Source: Marivivens aquimaris (GTDB lineage Bacteria > Pseudomonadota > Alphaproteobacteria > Rhodobacterales > Rhodobacteraceae). From it: 64,000 nucleotides of DNA. The position numbers and the translations under genes are program-made. Below, piece after piece: positions 17,700 through 25,461 of this stretch. The notes beneath the pieces are model-generated. The model ran no database searches, had not been told where the DNA came from, and was given only the letters and a program-made list of their open reading frames with translations. Where the stretch lies: NCBI RefSeq assembly GCF_015220045.1, contig NZ_JADBGB010000001.1, forward strand, positions 2,013,001 through 2,077,000, in the 5' to 3' direction. Every line of letters begins with the position of its first letter. The stretch's first letter is position 1.

Positions 17700-18131
17700 T
17701 TAGTCTCCGGCAGCTTCGCGGGCGATTTCGTCAAGAAGTGCCTGAACTTCCTGCATCTCGCCTTCGGGTTGGGTGCGGTAGCCCACGGTCACCTCGCCTT
17801 CGCGTTCGAAGACAAAGACCGCATACGGACAGTGCGCGATGTTGAGGGGGTCAATCTCCATCATCTTGCGCGACAGGGCTGCCGAGCAGAAGTTGTAGAC
17901 ATCGGCCTTGTCGAAGAGCGTCACATCGGAGCCGACATCCTCGCCCGTGCGGGCAAGCATCTCTCCGGTGTGGCTGACCCAGTCGACCACCAGTCCCCGC
18001 CCCGTGATTGCCGATTCCAGTCCGAAGATGGCGTCGTCGAAGGTGCCATTCACGTCATAGGTCACTGCTTCCTGCGCAAAGGCAGTCGAAGCGGTCAGTG
18101 CGACCAGTGCGGAAATGGCAAAACGGTTCAT
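17700..18131 (-). CDS. DUF302 family periplasmic protein
   Basis: A 143-residue protein with a clear signal peptide ([19 protein letters not shown]) followed by a DUF302 domain: the fold begins at [18 protein letters not shown] and includes [10 protein letters not shown] and [11 protein letters not shown], with two cysteines (near 82 and 100) characteristic of many members. DUF302 proteins are small periplasmic or membrane-anchored proteins of unknown role, often found near redox and sulfur genes. Here it is directly upstream of hemA and downstream of soxD, with an FNR-type box 54 bases before its start. Confidence 0.85.
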   Translation of the reverse strand: MNRFAISALVALTASTAFAQEAVTYDVNGTFDDAIFGLESAITGRGLVVDWVSHTGEMLARTGEDVGSDVTLFDKADVYNFCSAALSRKMMEIDPLNIAHCPYAVFVFEREGEVTVGYRTQPEGEMQEVQALLDEIAREAAGD

Positions 18132-18161
18132 GGCAAAAGCCCCTCAATCTGCGGTGTTGAT

Positions 18162-18186
18162 AAAGCCACATCAAAAACGTGGCTTT
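18162..18186. repeat. Perfect inverted repeat upstream of DUF302-hemA
   Basis: AAAGCCAC (18162-18169) and GTGGCTTT (18179-18186) form a perfect 8-bp repeat with a 9-base spacer. It touches the FNR-type box. It could be an operator or a 5' leader hairpin; no T-run makes it a clear terminator for soxD. Confidence 0.4.
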
Positions 18187-18198
18187 GATCTATATCAT
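18185..18198. promoter_or_regulatory. FNR/FnrL-type binding site
   Basis: TTGATCTATATCAT matches the FNR consensus TTGAT-N4-ATCAA at nine of ten defined positions. It lies 54-67 bases upstream of the DUF302 start codon, in a place suited to activation of the DUF302-hemA unit. Control of hemA by FnrL is known in Rhodobacter; applying it here is inference. Confidence 0.65.
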
Positions 18199-18252
18199 GT
18201 TTCGGAGCATGTAGCTTCCCTCGCGGCTACAACCAAGGGGGAAGCGCTCCGA

Positions 18253-19512
18253 TTACTGATCGACCGACTTCAGGTACTCGATCACCGCGTCGATATCACC
18301 CTGATCACGTAGACCCGCAAAGCTCATACGGGTACGCGGCATAGCGTCACGCGGGTTTGCAAGAAATGCGCCAAGGCGTTCCTCATCCCACGTCTCGCCG
18401 TTGGCGTGAGCCTCTTGGAAAACATCGGAATAACGGAAATCTTGGAGTGCTCCGATCCCGCGACCGACAATGCCGTTGAGCTGCGGACCGGTGCCGTTAC
18501 GTGCGCCGTCACCGACCTTGTGACAGGCGCGGCACTTGCCGAAGACACGCTCGCCAGCGACAGCTAGCTCGGGATCGAAGGCCGCCATTTCCACAGCAGG
18601 TTCTTCGGCCGGAGCTTCCTCGTTGGTTTCCTCAGCAGCGACCTCGGTTGTCGATTCCTCTGTTGTCACGGCAGCTTCTTCGGTCAGAGCATCTTCTTCC
18701 GAAGCGCCCTCTTCTTCAGGCGTCACGTCGAGCACGCTGGCGTGCATCGTGATCTCCACCTCTTCCTTGCAATTCTCCATGCAGATGTCCGCGCGGACGA
18801 AGACGGGGAATTCGGTGTCCATGCGGTCGTCCATAAAGAAGTTGTCTTCGTTGGGCAGTCGCACCTCGGTGAAGTTGTCGCTCGACAGGGTGAAGTCGTC
18901 CTCGACCTCGTTGTTGAGGTACAGAAGATACGCGGTGATCGCGTAGACTTCGTCAGGTGTCAGCGTCGATGCATCACCGAACGGCATGGCGCGGTTCACG
19001 TAATCGTAGACCGTCGACAGGTACGGCCAATACGAACCGATGGTCTTCACCGGATCTTCGTTTTTCAATGTGCCCTGCCCGCCTGCGAGAACTGGCCAGC
19101 GACCAACAGCTTCACCGAAGTCGCCGTGACACACGGCGCACTTTTCGACAAAAACCTCTTCACCGGTCCATACATCGCCCGAGCCTTCGGGCAGGCCCAT
19201 TCCGTCGGGACGGATGTCGGTGTTCCACGCGGCTACTTCTTCGGTCAGCGCGGGACGACCGAGGCCGTAGCCGCCTTCGATCGACGGCGCATGGCCGGCA
19301 GCCGCCATCTCGGCGGCGAGTGCTGCGGCAGCCTCCGCGTCGGCAGCGGCTTGGGCCTTGGCTTCTTCGGCGTAGGCCGCGCGGACTGCGATGGCTTCAC
19401 GAACGGGCGCAGGGATGTCCACGACCAACTGGTCAGCCATCATGTAAGAGATCGCGAGGATGCCGGTCGCGCCGCCCAGAGCGGGGACGAAGATCTTAAG
19501 AAATTTCGACAT
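18253..19512 (-). CDS. soxD: SoxD, diheme c-type cytochrome subunit of sulfane dehydrogenase
   Basis: A 419-residue periplasmic cytochrome, partner of SoxC in the Sox(CD)2 complex that oxidises the sulfane sulfur on SoxY. Two heme sites are visible: CAVCH at 125-129 and CRACH at 327-331. An N-terminal hydrophobic signal or anchor spans about 5-25, followed by an alanine-rich helix; an acidic Glu/Ala/Thr-rich linker at about 264-308 joins the two cytochrome domains. ATG 19512 has GAGG seven bases upstream and overlaps the end of soxC by 17 bases; a longer in-frame start at 19584 lies inside soxC. Last sox gene of the run; no soxE or soxF follows. Confidence 0.93.
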   Translation of the reverse strand: MSKFLKIFVPALGGATGILAISYMMADQLVVDIPAPVREAIAVRAAYAEEAKAQAAADAEAAAALAAEMAAAGHAPSIEGGYGLGRPALTEEVAAWNTDIRPDGMGLPEGSGDVWTGEEVFVEKCAVCHGDFGEAVGRWPVLAGGQGTLKNEDPVKTIGSYWPYLSTVYDYVNRAMPFGDASTLTPDEVYAITAYLLYLNNEVEDDFTLSSDNFTEVRLPNEDNFFMDDRMDTEFPVFVRADICMENCKEEVEITMHASVLDVTPEEEGASEEDALTEEAAVTTEESTTEVAAEETNEEAPAEEPAVEMAAFDPELAVAGERVFGKCRACHKVGDGARNGTGPQLNGIVGRGIGALQDFRYSDVFQEAHANGETWDEERLGAFLANPRDAMPRTRMSFAGLRDQGDIDAVIEYLKSVDQ

Positions 19513-20770
19513 TTTCAGCCTCGCCGTTCTCGTTGACATACCAAGTCTGGATGCCGTTGTTGTGGTAGATCGAATTCTCGCCACGGATCGCGCGCAGCTC
19601 GTCTTTGGTCGGCTGGACGTATCCGGTGCTGTCGTGAGCGCGGGATTGCAGGAGCAGCGGCGAGCCGTCCCATTCGAATTCGAAGTAGAAGCGATGCACG
19701 GACTTGTTGAACGACGGACCGCTCATGCGGGCCTGATGCCAGTTCTTGCCGCCGTCGATGGTCACGTCCACACGCGGGATCGTGCCGCGGCCCGACCAAG
19801 CGATGCCGGTGACCACAGTCCAGCCTTTGCCATGGGTGATCGGCGCTTGCGGCGACGGGCTGGTAATGACCGACTTGGCGTCCATCTCCCACGTGAAGCG
19901 GCGGGCCTTACCGTTGGCCAGAAGGTCGGTGTACTTCGACGTTTCCTCGCGGTGCTGCCAAGGCTCGTCACCGACTTCGAGACGGCGGAGCCACTTGATC
20001 CACATATTGCCTTCCCAACCGGGAACGACGAGGCGAACGGGGTAGCCCTGCTCGGGACGGAGCGCTTCGCCGTTCATCTTGAACGCAACGAGGCAGTCGT
20101 CGAGCGCCTTTTCCATCGGGATCGAGCGGGTCATCGCAGAGGCATCGGCACCTTCGGCGAGCAGCCACTTGCCATTGGCCTGAACGCCCGCTTCTTCGAG
20201 CAGAAGGCGCAGCGGGATGCCGGTGTACATGACATTGTGGATCATGCCGTGGGTGAACTGGCAGCCGTTGAGCTGGGCGCCGGCCCACTCCATGCCCGAG
20301 TTTGCCGCGCACTCGAGGAAGTAGACGTGGTTTTCGCGCGGATAACGCATCAGGTCTTCGAGCGTGAACACGATTTCCTTATCCACGAGGCCGTTGATCA
20401 TCAGGCGGTACTCTGCCGGATCGACATCAGCGACACCGCCATGGTGACGCTCGAAGCACAGCCCGTTGGGCGTGATGATACCGTCGAGTTCATGCAAGGG
20501 CGTGAAGTTGACCGAGCTGATCGGGTCGGCAGTCAGCCACGGAACGTCACGGCGCACAGCCTCAGACGCGTACTTCGACGGAACACCATAGGGACGCGCA
20601 TCGACGCCGTCACCAAGCTGGTTGCGCCACGGTTGCAGTTCGGTGATTGCCGGATCGGGCGCACCTTGGGCACGCGCAAACGACGCGCTGACAGCGGCAC
20701 CGCCAGCAGCCACGGCGCCGGTCAGGAAATTCCGGCGGGACGGTTTCGTGCCTTTGATCTTGATATCCAT
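19496..20770 (-). CDS. soxC: SoxC, molybdenum subunit of sulfane dehydrogenase
   Basis: A 424-residue sulfite oxidase-family molybdoprotein; with SoxD it oxidises SoxY-bound sulfane sulfur in the periplasm. The Tat signal is SRRNFLTGAVAAGG (11-24). The molybdenum-ligating cysteine is in YFLECAANSG (C154). Later motifs include PVRLVVPGWEGNMWIKWL and a C-terminal immunoglobulin-like dimerisation domain from about 295. It sits 15 bases after soxB and overlaps soxD. Confidence 0.95.
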   Translation of the reverse strand: MDIKIKGTKPSRRNFLTGAVAAGGAAVSASFARAQGAPDPAITELQPWRNQLGDGVDARPYGVPSKYASEAVRRDVPWLTADPISSVNFTPLHELDGIITPNGLCFERHHGGVADVDPAEYRLMINGLVDKEIVFTLEDLMRYPRENHVYFLECAANSGMEWAGAQLNGCQFTHGMIHNVMYTGIPLRLLLEEAGVQANGKWLLAEGADASAMTRSIPMEKALDDCLVAFKMNGEALRPEQGYPVRLVVPGWEGNMWIKWLRRLEVGDEPWQHREETSKYTDLLANGKARRFTWEMDAKSVITSPSPQAPITHGKGWTVVTGIAWSGRGTIPRVDVTIDGGKNWHQARMSGPSFNKSVHRFYFEFEWDGSPLLLQSRAHDSTGYVQPTKDELRAIRGENSIYHNNGIQTWYVNENGEAENVEIS

Positions 20771-20785
20771 CCTGATGTCCTCCGT

Positions 20786-22489
20786 TTAGACGCCGCTGAC
20801 CTGCACCGATGTGTTCGGCGCAACGGAAACGGTGCCAAGTTTGCGGATGTGAGATTCCACCACGTCCCAGATCGCCGGACCTTCGGTGCCTTCGTTAACA
20901 CTCGCCCAGCCGGCGACGACGTAGCTCTTGGCCGGATCGAGCTGTTCGCCGGTCTTGAGCATCGTAATGTTGGAAATGCGCTCGCCGATCGGCTTGCTGA
21001 CGTCGATGTGGTAACCAAGGCCGCCCATACGCACCATGTCGCCGCCCTGCTGGTAGTAGGGATCAGGATTGAAGATGTTGTCGGCAACGTCTTCCATGAT
21101 GGTGTGGATGAACTCGCCCGTCATCTCGGTGCGGTACGCGTTCGGGTAGGTCATCGAAGTAACGCCAAAGACGTCCTCGCGGGTGATCTGCTGACCCGGG
21201 ATCAGCGACGGGCCCCAGCGCACGCCCGGCGACATTGCGATCTCCGCATCACGCTCTTCGAGGAGCGCGTCACAGATCAGATCGTCCCACGAGCCGTTAA
21301 AGTTCCCACGGCGGAACAGCGTGGTGTCGTCGGCGACGGTGCCGAGCACTTCGCTCAGTTCGCTCTGGAACGGCGCGCGTTCGGCCTCGATAGCGGAGGA
21401 CATTTCGGCGTCGGATTCGATGACGTCCGAGAAGATCGGGATGAGCTTGTGACGGAAGCCCATCATGCGGCCATCGCGGATGTCGAGGTCGATGCGGCTT
21501 ACGAATTTGCCATGCGAGCCCGAAGGAATGACGATGGTTTCGCCAACGAGATACGGCTCAGGCAGCGCGTCGTGGGTGTGGCCCGACAGAACAACGTCGA
21601 TGCCCTGCACGCGCTCGGCCATCTTCTTGTCCACGTCAAAACCGTTGTGGGACAGAACGACAACGCACTCGGCGCCCTTGGCGCGGCATTCATCGACCAT
21701 CGCCTGCATGTTCTCGTCGCGGATACCGAAGGAGTAATCGGGGAACATCCAGCCGGGGTTAGCGATCGGCATGTAGGGGAACGCCTGACCGATCACGGCG
21801 ATCTTGACACCGCCTCGCTCGAAGAACTTGTAGGGCGAGAATTCGGCAGCGGGTTCATCCCACATCGCGTCAAAGATGTTCTGGCCCAGCGCGGCGAAGG
21901 GGAGGTTTTCGACGATCTCGCGAACGCGATCCTGACCGAGCGTGAATTCCCAATGGAACGTCATCGCGTCAGGCTTGAGAAGGTTCATGGTGTTGACCAT
22001 GTCCTGACCTTCGGTGTGGTAGCAGGTGTAGCTACCCTGCCACGTATCACCGCCATCAAGCAGCAGCGCGTCGGGACGGTCGGCACGGATTGCCTTCACG
22101 ACAGTCGCGATGCGATCAAGGCCGCCCATCTTGCCGTAGCCTTTGGCGAGCGAAGCAAAGTCGTTGTAGGTCAGCGCGTATGCGGACGGGGAGCCATCCT
22201 CGATGCCGTACAGACGACGGAAGTCAGCACCGGTGATATGCGGGACTTCGCCTTTGTTTTCACCCACGCCGATGTTGATCTCCGGCTCGCGGAAATACAT
22301 CGGGTTCAGCTGGGCGTGGATGTCGGTCAGGTGGATCAGAGACACATTACCGAAGGTCTTGAACGACAGCAGGTCGTCCTGCGTCAGAAGTTGCTGCGCC
22401 GCCAGACGGCCCCAATTACCAAACCCAGAGGCACCGACGATGGCGCTGGCCGCCATGCTTGCCTGTAGAAAATCACGACGCGAGATCAT
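20786..22489 (-). CDS. soxB: SoxB, thiosulfohydrolase
   Basis: A 567-residue dimanganese hydrolase of the 5'-nucleotidase family that releases sulfate from cysteine-S-thiosulfonate on SoxY; periplasmic. It has a Tat signal (MISRRDFLQASMAAS). Metal motifs are LTDIHAQ (D56, H58), LLDGGDTWQGS, VLSHNGFD and LSGHTHDALPEP. ATG 22489 is preceded by a GGATC-type site. The 89-base gap to soxA is the longest inside the soxX-D run and contains a long hairpin and a SoxR-like palindrome, so soxBCD may have its own promoter. Confidence 0.95.
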   Translation of the reverse strand: MISRRDFLQASMAASAIVGASGFGNWGRLAAQQLLTQDDLLSFKTFGNVSLIHLTDIHAQLNPMYFREPEINIGVGENKGEVPHITGADFRRLYGIEDGSPSAYALTYNDFASLAKGYGKMGGLDRIATVVKAIRADRPDALLLDGGDTWQGSYTCYHTEGQDMVNTMNLLKPDAMTFHWEFTLGQDRVREIVENLPFAALGQNIFDAMWDEPAAEFSPYKFFERGGVKIAVIGQAFPYMPIANPGWMFPDYSFGIRDENMQAMVDECRAKGAECVVVLSHNGFDVDKKMAERVQGIDVVLSGHTHDALPEPYLVGETIVIPSGSHGKFVSRIDLDIRDGRMMGFRHKLIPIFSDVIESDAEMSSAIEAERAPFQSELSEVLGTVADDTTLFRRGNFNGSWDDLICDALLEERDAEIAMSPGVRWGPSLIPGQQITREDVFGVTSMTYPNAYRTEMTGEFIHTIMEDVADNIFNPDPYYQQGGDMVRMGGLGYHIDVSKPIGERISNITMLKTGEQLDPAKSYVVAGWASVNEGTEGPAIWDVVESHIRKLGTVSVAPNTSVQVSGV

Positions 22490-22509
22490 GTCACTCGATC
22501 CTTCTTCGC

Positions 22510-22525
22510 ATTCTGAAAATTGAAT
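22510..22525. promoter_or_regulatory. SoxR-like operator candidate upstream of soxB
   Basis: ATTCTGAAAATTGAAT has the same 16-base length and identical ATTC/GAAT ends as the palindrome in front of soxX (13 of 16 bases identical). It lies 21-36 bases before the soxB start codon. Confidence 0.5.
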
Positions 22526-22532
22526 ATTTTAG

Positions 22533-22575
22533 CTAGGAGAAAGCCCGCATCCACACGGAATGCGGGCTTGCCTAG
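22533..22575 (-). other. Long hairpin between soxA and soxB
   Basis: AAGCCCGCAT (22541-22550) pairs with ATGCGGGCTT (22560-22569), extended by CTAGG (22533-22537) with CCTAG (22571-22575). It starts 3 bases after the soxA stop on the minus strand. There is no T-run after it, so it is more likely an RNA-processing or stability hairpin than a full terminator. Confidence 0.7.
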
Positions 22576-22578
22576 AGC

Positions 22579-23433
22579 TTAGTTGCGGACCGACGGGCCT
22601 TCGACCGAGAGGCCGTTGCCGCGGCTTGCAACGTACAGTTCGAGAGCGATGAACTCTTCGCTGCCGACTGCATAGGTCTCTGCGCGGGTATCGCGGACAC
22701 ACCCCTTGAAGCGCGACTGAACGCCGTTCAGCTTCGCATTTTTCAGACGGTAGGTCGGGAAGCCGTTGATCTGGCCTTGGCTCAGGTGGTCAGCGCGGAT
22801 CATGTTACCATAGTTCTGCTCGTGGCAGTTCGCGCACGACAGCTCGAGCTGACCGGTGCGGGTATAGTACATGTCACGACCCTGTTCCCACATGGCCTGA
22901 GCAGGTCCGTCGATGGCGACGTTGATCGTGTCACCACGACCGGCGTAGGAAATCAGACCTTCCATGGCGAGCATGTCGTCACCGTCGTATTTCCACTCCT
23001 CGGCGCCCATGTTCTCGGTACGGCATGCATTGATCTGCATCGCGAGAGTACGGACTTCCTCGGCGTCGTCGTTCCACTTCGGATAGGTCGCGCGAACACC
23101 GGCCATGCCTTCTTCGGCAGCGCCATGGCAATCCGCGCAGGATTTGTTCTCGGTGCCTTCGGCGGTGCCCCAAGCGACCATGGCGTCTTCGACGGCGAGC
23201 ATGCCCGGATTGTCGAAGTCGTCCATCTGCATGGCTTGGGTTTCATTCGAGCGGTAGACCCAGCCCGAGGTGATTTCCGAAAGAGCACCATCAAGGTGTG
23301 CCGGCGCGTCAGCGCGGGTCACGATCTCGGTTTCGCCGTTGACGATGAGCTCGGCGCTTTCGTCAGCAACGGCAGTGGATGCAGCAAGAGCGATCAGCCC
23401 GTACACAGCACCTTTGAGAGCCGTTTTCATCAT
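22579..23433 (-). CDS. soxA: SoxA, diheme c-type cytochrome
   Basis: A 284-residue periplasmic cytochrome; with SoxX it couples thiosulfate oxidatively to the cysteine of SoxY. It has a signal peptide ending near AVADE (20-25), heme sites CADCH (99-103) and CANCH (200-204), and the active-site cysteine in FKGCVRD (C245). The two CxxCH motifs put it in the diheme group. ATG 23433 has GGAGG seven bases upstream. It follows soxZ and is followed by a long hairpin. Confidence 0.95.
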   Translation of the reverse strand: MMKTALKGAVYGLIALAASTAVADESAELIVNGETEIVTRADAPAHLDGALSEITSGWVYRSNETQAMQMDDFDNPGMLAVEDAMVAWGTAEGTENKSCADCHGAAEEGMAGVRATYPKWNDDAEEVRTLAMQINACRTENMGAEEWKYDGDDMLAMEGLISYAGRGDTINVAIDGPAQAMWEQGRDMYYTRTGQLELSCANCHEQNYGNMIRADHLSQGQINGFPTYRLKNAKLNGVQSRFKGCVRDTRAETYAVGSEEFIALELYVASRGNGLSVEGPSVRN

Positions 23434-23465
23434 TATTGATCCTCCCCTTGTGACGCGATCAGCCC

Positions 23466-23795
23466 TTAGCTGACCGCGATTTCCTTGGTGTCCTCGTAGA
23501 CCGAACCGTCATCGTCATACCAAGTGAAGGTAAACGCGCCGCTTTCCGGCACGGTGGCCTGGAATTCGAAGTACGGGTTGGTCGAGATTGCCGGCTCGAG
23601 AGTGACGTCGATAACGTTCTGGCCGTTAAAGTCACAAGTGAAGCGGTTAATGATCGAACGCGGGATCGGGTTGCCGTCGCCGTCTTTGCGCTGGCCCGAT
23701 TCCATCGGGTGCGAAATCAGGGTCTTGATGGTGATGACTTCACCAGCAGTGGCATCGCGGGGGACGCGGACGCGGGGTGTTACGTTGTCTGCCAT
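23466..23795 (-). CDS. soxZ: SoxZ, sulfur carrier complex subunit
   Basis: A 109-residue beta-sandwich protein that binds SoxY and presents its cysteine arm to the other Sox enzymes in the periplasm. Family features include PRVRVPRDATAGEVITIKTL, LISHPMESGQR and the C-terminal FTWYDDDGSVYE. As in the family there is no signal peptide; it is exported together with SoxY. It lies 17 bases after soxY. Confidence 0.95.
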   Translation of the reverse strand: MADNVTPRVRVPRDATAGEVITIKTLISHPMESGQRKDGDGNPIPRSIINRFTCDFNGQNVIDVTLEPAISTNPYFEFQATVPESGAFTFTWYDDDGSVYEDTKEIAVS

Positions 23796-23812
23796 TTTCT
23801 CTCTCCGATGCC

Positions 23813-24229
23813 TTAGCCGCCGCAGCCGCCGATGGTGACCTTAACTTCTTTCGAAGCGCGAACGAACGAGCCATCCGACATCTTCGCGATGGCGATGACG
23901 TCCTGCGTACCTGCAAGGCGGATACGGGTCGAAGCCATCTGCGCACCCGCTAGCGGGCCGAAGTTGAAAGTGGCGACCGACGGGGTCGGGTTGCCAGCAG
24001 CCAGTACCAAGATCGCGGTCGCGCCCGGAGCGTCGACTTCGATCGGCACAGTGTTACCGTTTTCGGCGATTTCCGGAGCAGTGAGGGTCAGACCGCCCTC
24101 GCCGACTTCGGCACCACCAGTGAATGCATTGATCGCCTCATCAGCAGCAGCCGAAGCGCGGAACGGCAGCATCGCGGCCACCGAAGCGCCCGTCGCCAGC
24201 AGGATCATTTCTCTGCGGTTCAGGTTCAT
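23813..24229 (-). CDS. soxY: SoxY, sulfur carrier protein
   Basis: A 138-residue carrier whose C-terminal cysteine holds the sulfur intermediate. The end reads VTIGGCGG, the diagnostic GGCGG swinging arm. The Tat-type signal is NRREMILLATGASVAAM, which carries the SoxYZ dimer to the periplasm. It lies between soxX and soxZ in the canonical order. Confidence 0.96.
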   Translation of the reverse strand: MNLNRREMILLATGASVAAMLPFRASAAADEAINAFTGGAEVGEGGLTLTAPEIAENGNTVPIEVDAPGATAILVLAAGNPTPSVATFNFGPLAGAQMASTRIRLAGTQDVIAIAKMSDGSFVRASKEVKVTIGGCGG

Positions 24230-24254
24230 GTTGTCTCCTTAGAATACGGTTGGA

Positions 24255-24731
24255 TCAGTCGGTCAGCGTCAGCAAGTACGCGACGACATCCTCGATTTCC
24301 TGCGCGGTCAGAAGCGGCGGAAGCGGCTCTTGGCCTGCTTTGCCGGTGAACGCATCGCCCGGACGGATGTAGCCGCTGGTCTTGTAGAACGCGGGCATCA
24401 TGGTGTCGGGGAATGTGTGTTTCGCGTTTGCGACGATACCGCGAAGTTCGGCTTCGCTGCGGTAGCCGCCCACGCCGTCGAGCATCGGCCCGACCTCGCC
24501 ATGGAACGGATAATCCGCGAGAGCCGTAACTTCGTGACAGGCGATGCAGTTGCCTTTGCCACGCGAAGTCATAACAACGATGCCGTTTTCCGGATCGCCA
24601 GCTACGCCAGTCAGAGAAGCAGTGACCTCACCATACTCTTCGTAAACGACATCTGCCGGAGCAACGTCCTCTGCCGAAGCGACTGTGGCGGCCAAAGCCA
24701 GACCGGCCGTCATTTGAATGATGCTCTTCAT
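24255..24731 (-). CDS. soxX: SoxX, monoheme c-type cytochrome
   Basis: A 158-residue periplasmic cytochrome forming the SoxXA complex. It has a signal peptide (MKSIIQMTAGLALAATVASA), one heme site in GNCIACHEV, and the distal methionine probably in DTMMPAFY. First gene of soxXYZABCD; the 138-base gap before it carries a perfect SoxR-like palindrome at 24804-24819. Confidence 0.94.
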   Translation of the reverse strand: MKSIIQMTAGLALAATVASAEDVAPADVVYEEYGEVTASLTGVAGDPENGIVVMTSRGKGNCIACHEVTALADYPFHGEVGPMLDGVGGYRSEAELRGIVANAKHTFPDTMMPAFYKTSGYIRPGDAFTGKAGQEPLPPLLTAQEIEDVVAYLLTLTD

Positions 24732-24803
24732 GAGCCCTCCCTGATCATCATATGCGGCTTAATGAATACCTTAGTGCACACCATTCGCCGCTGACAACGA
24801 TAA

Positions 24804-24819
24804 ATTCAAAAATTTGAAT
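24804..24819. promoter_or_regulatory. SoxR operator candidate between soxW and soxX
   Basis: ATTCAAA-AA-TTTGAAT is a perfect 7-bp palindrome with a 2-base centre, 73-88 bases upstream of the soxX start. In Paracoccus pantotrophus SoxR is known to bind the soxW-soxX and soxS-soxV gaps; this is the matching location. Confidence 0.65.
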
Positions 24820-24869
24820 ATTGCTGCTCTGCGGCGGGCCTCAAGGTATGGGCGAATTGTCGCAGGCTG

Positions 24870-25436
24870 TCAATCGGACAGCCCGCCCTCTTCGATCATA
24901 CGCGCATGATATTTCTGGAAATTCTCGTCGCCTAAATAGCCTTCATCGACCACCCAGCGGAGCAGGTTGTAGGTGGTCCATTTGCCGAATGCACCGGGCA
25001 TCACCGCTGCGGCTGCATCCATTCCGGCAACGCCGTCTTCCACTTCTTTCGGGTAGAAAATCAGCGTCGGCGTGAAAAGAATCCCCCAGTTCTGAACCAT
25101 CTCTTTTTCAGGCAGAGTCGTACCGTCGAAATCGGTCACCTCCACGTCGCCGAACATGTTGATCTGAACGACGAAGTAGTTGTCCTCGATGTACTGGGCG
25201 ATTGTCTCGTTCGGGAACACCTCCTCGTGCATCTTGGTGCAGTAAATGCAGCCGCGCTGCTCGACCATGACCAGCAGACGCTTGCCTTCGGCGGTCGCTT
25301 CTTCGAGGTCCTCACGCAGATCCTTGAAGGTTTCGCGCATCCACGTTTCTTTGTGCAGCCCGTCATCACCGAGCGTGGCTGCGCTGGCTACCGATGTCCA
25401 CAGACACGCGGCCAGCAATGTCAGTAGTTTCCGCAT
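24870..25436 (-). CDS. soxW: SoxW, periplasmic thioredoxin
   Basis: A 188-residue thioredoxin-fold protein with a signal peptide (MRKLLTLLAACLWTSVASA) and a CxxC redox motif in RGCIYCTKMHEE. It receives electrons from SoxV. Here it lies 25 bases after soxV and in front of the soxX promoter region, as in Paracoccus. The thioredoxin cis-proline region is FTPTLIFY. Confidence 0.9.
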   Translation of the reverse strand: MRKLLTLLAACLWTSVASAATLGDDGLHKETWMRETFKDLREDLEEATAEGKRLLVMVEQRGCIYCTKMHEEVFPNETIAQYIEDNYFVVQINMFGDVEVTDFDGTTLPEKEMVQNWGILFTPTLIFYPKEVEDGVAGMDAAAAVMPGAFGKWTTYNLLRWVVDEGYLGDENFQKYHARMIEEGGLSD

Positions 25437-25461
25437 CGGATTCTCCTCCCGTATTGCGAAA

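Noticed and set aside
19460..22468. A 1002-codon open frame on the plus strand opposite soxB/soxC/soxD
   Set aside because: It is the mirror of well-supported sox genes. Its length follows from the GC-rich codon pattern, which avoids stops on the opposite strand; it has no ribosome site or recognisable domain.
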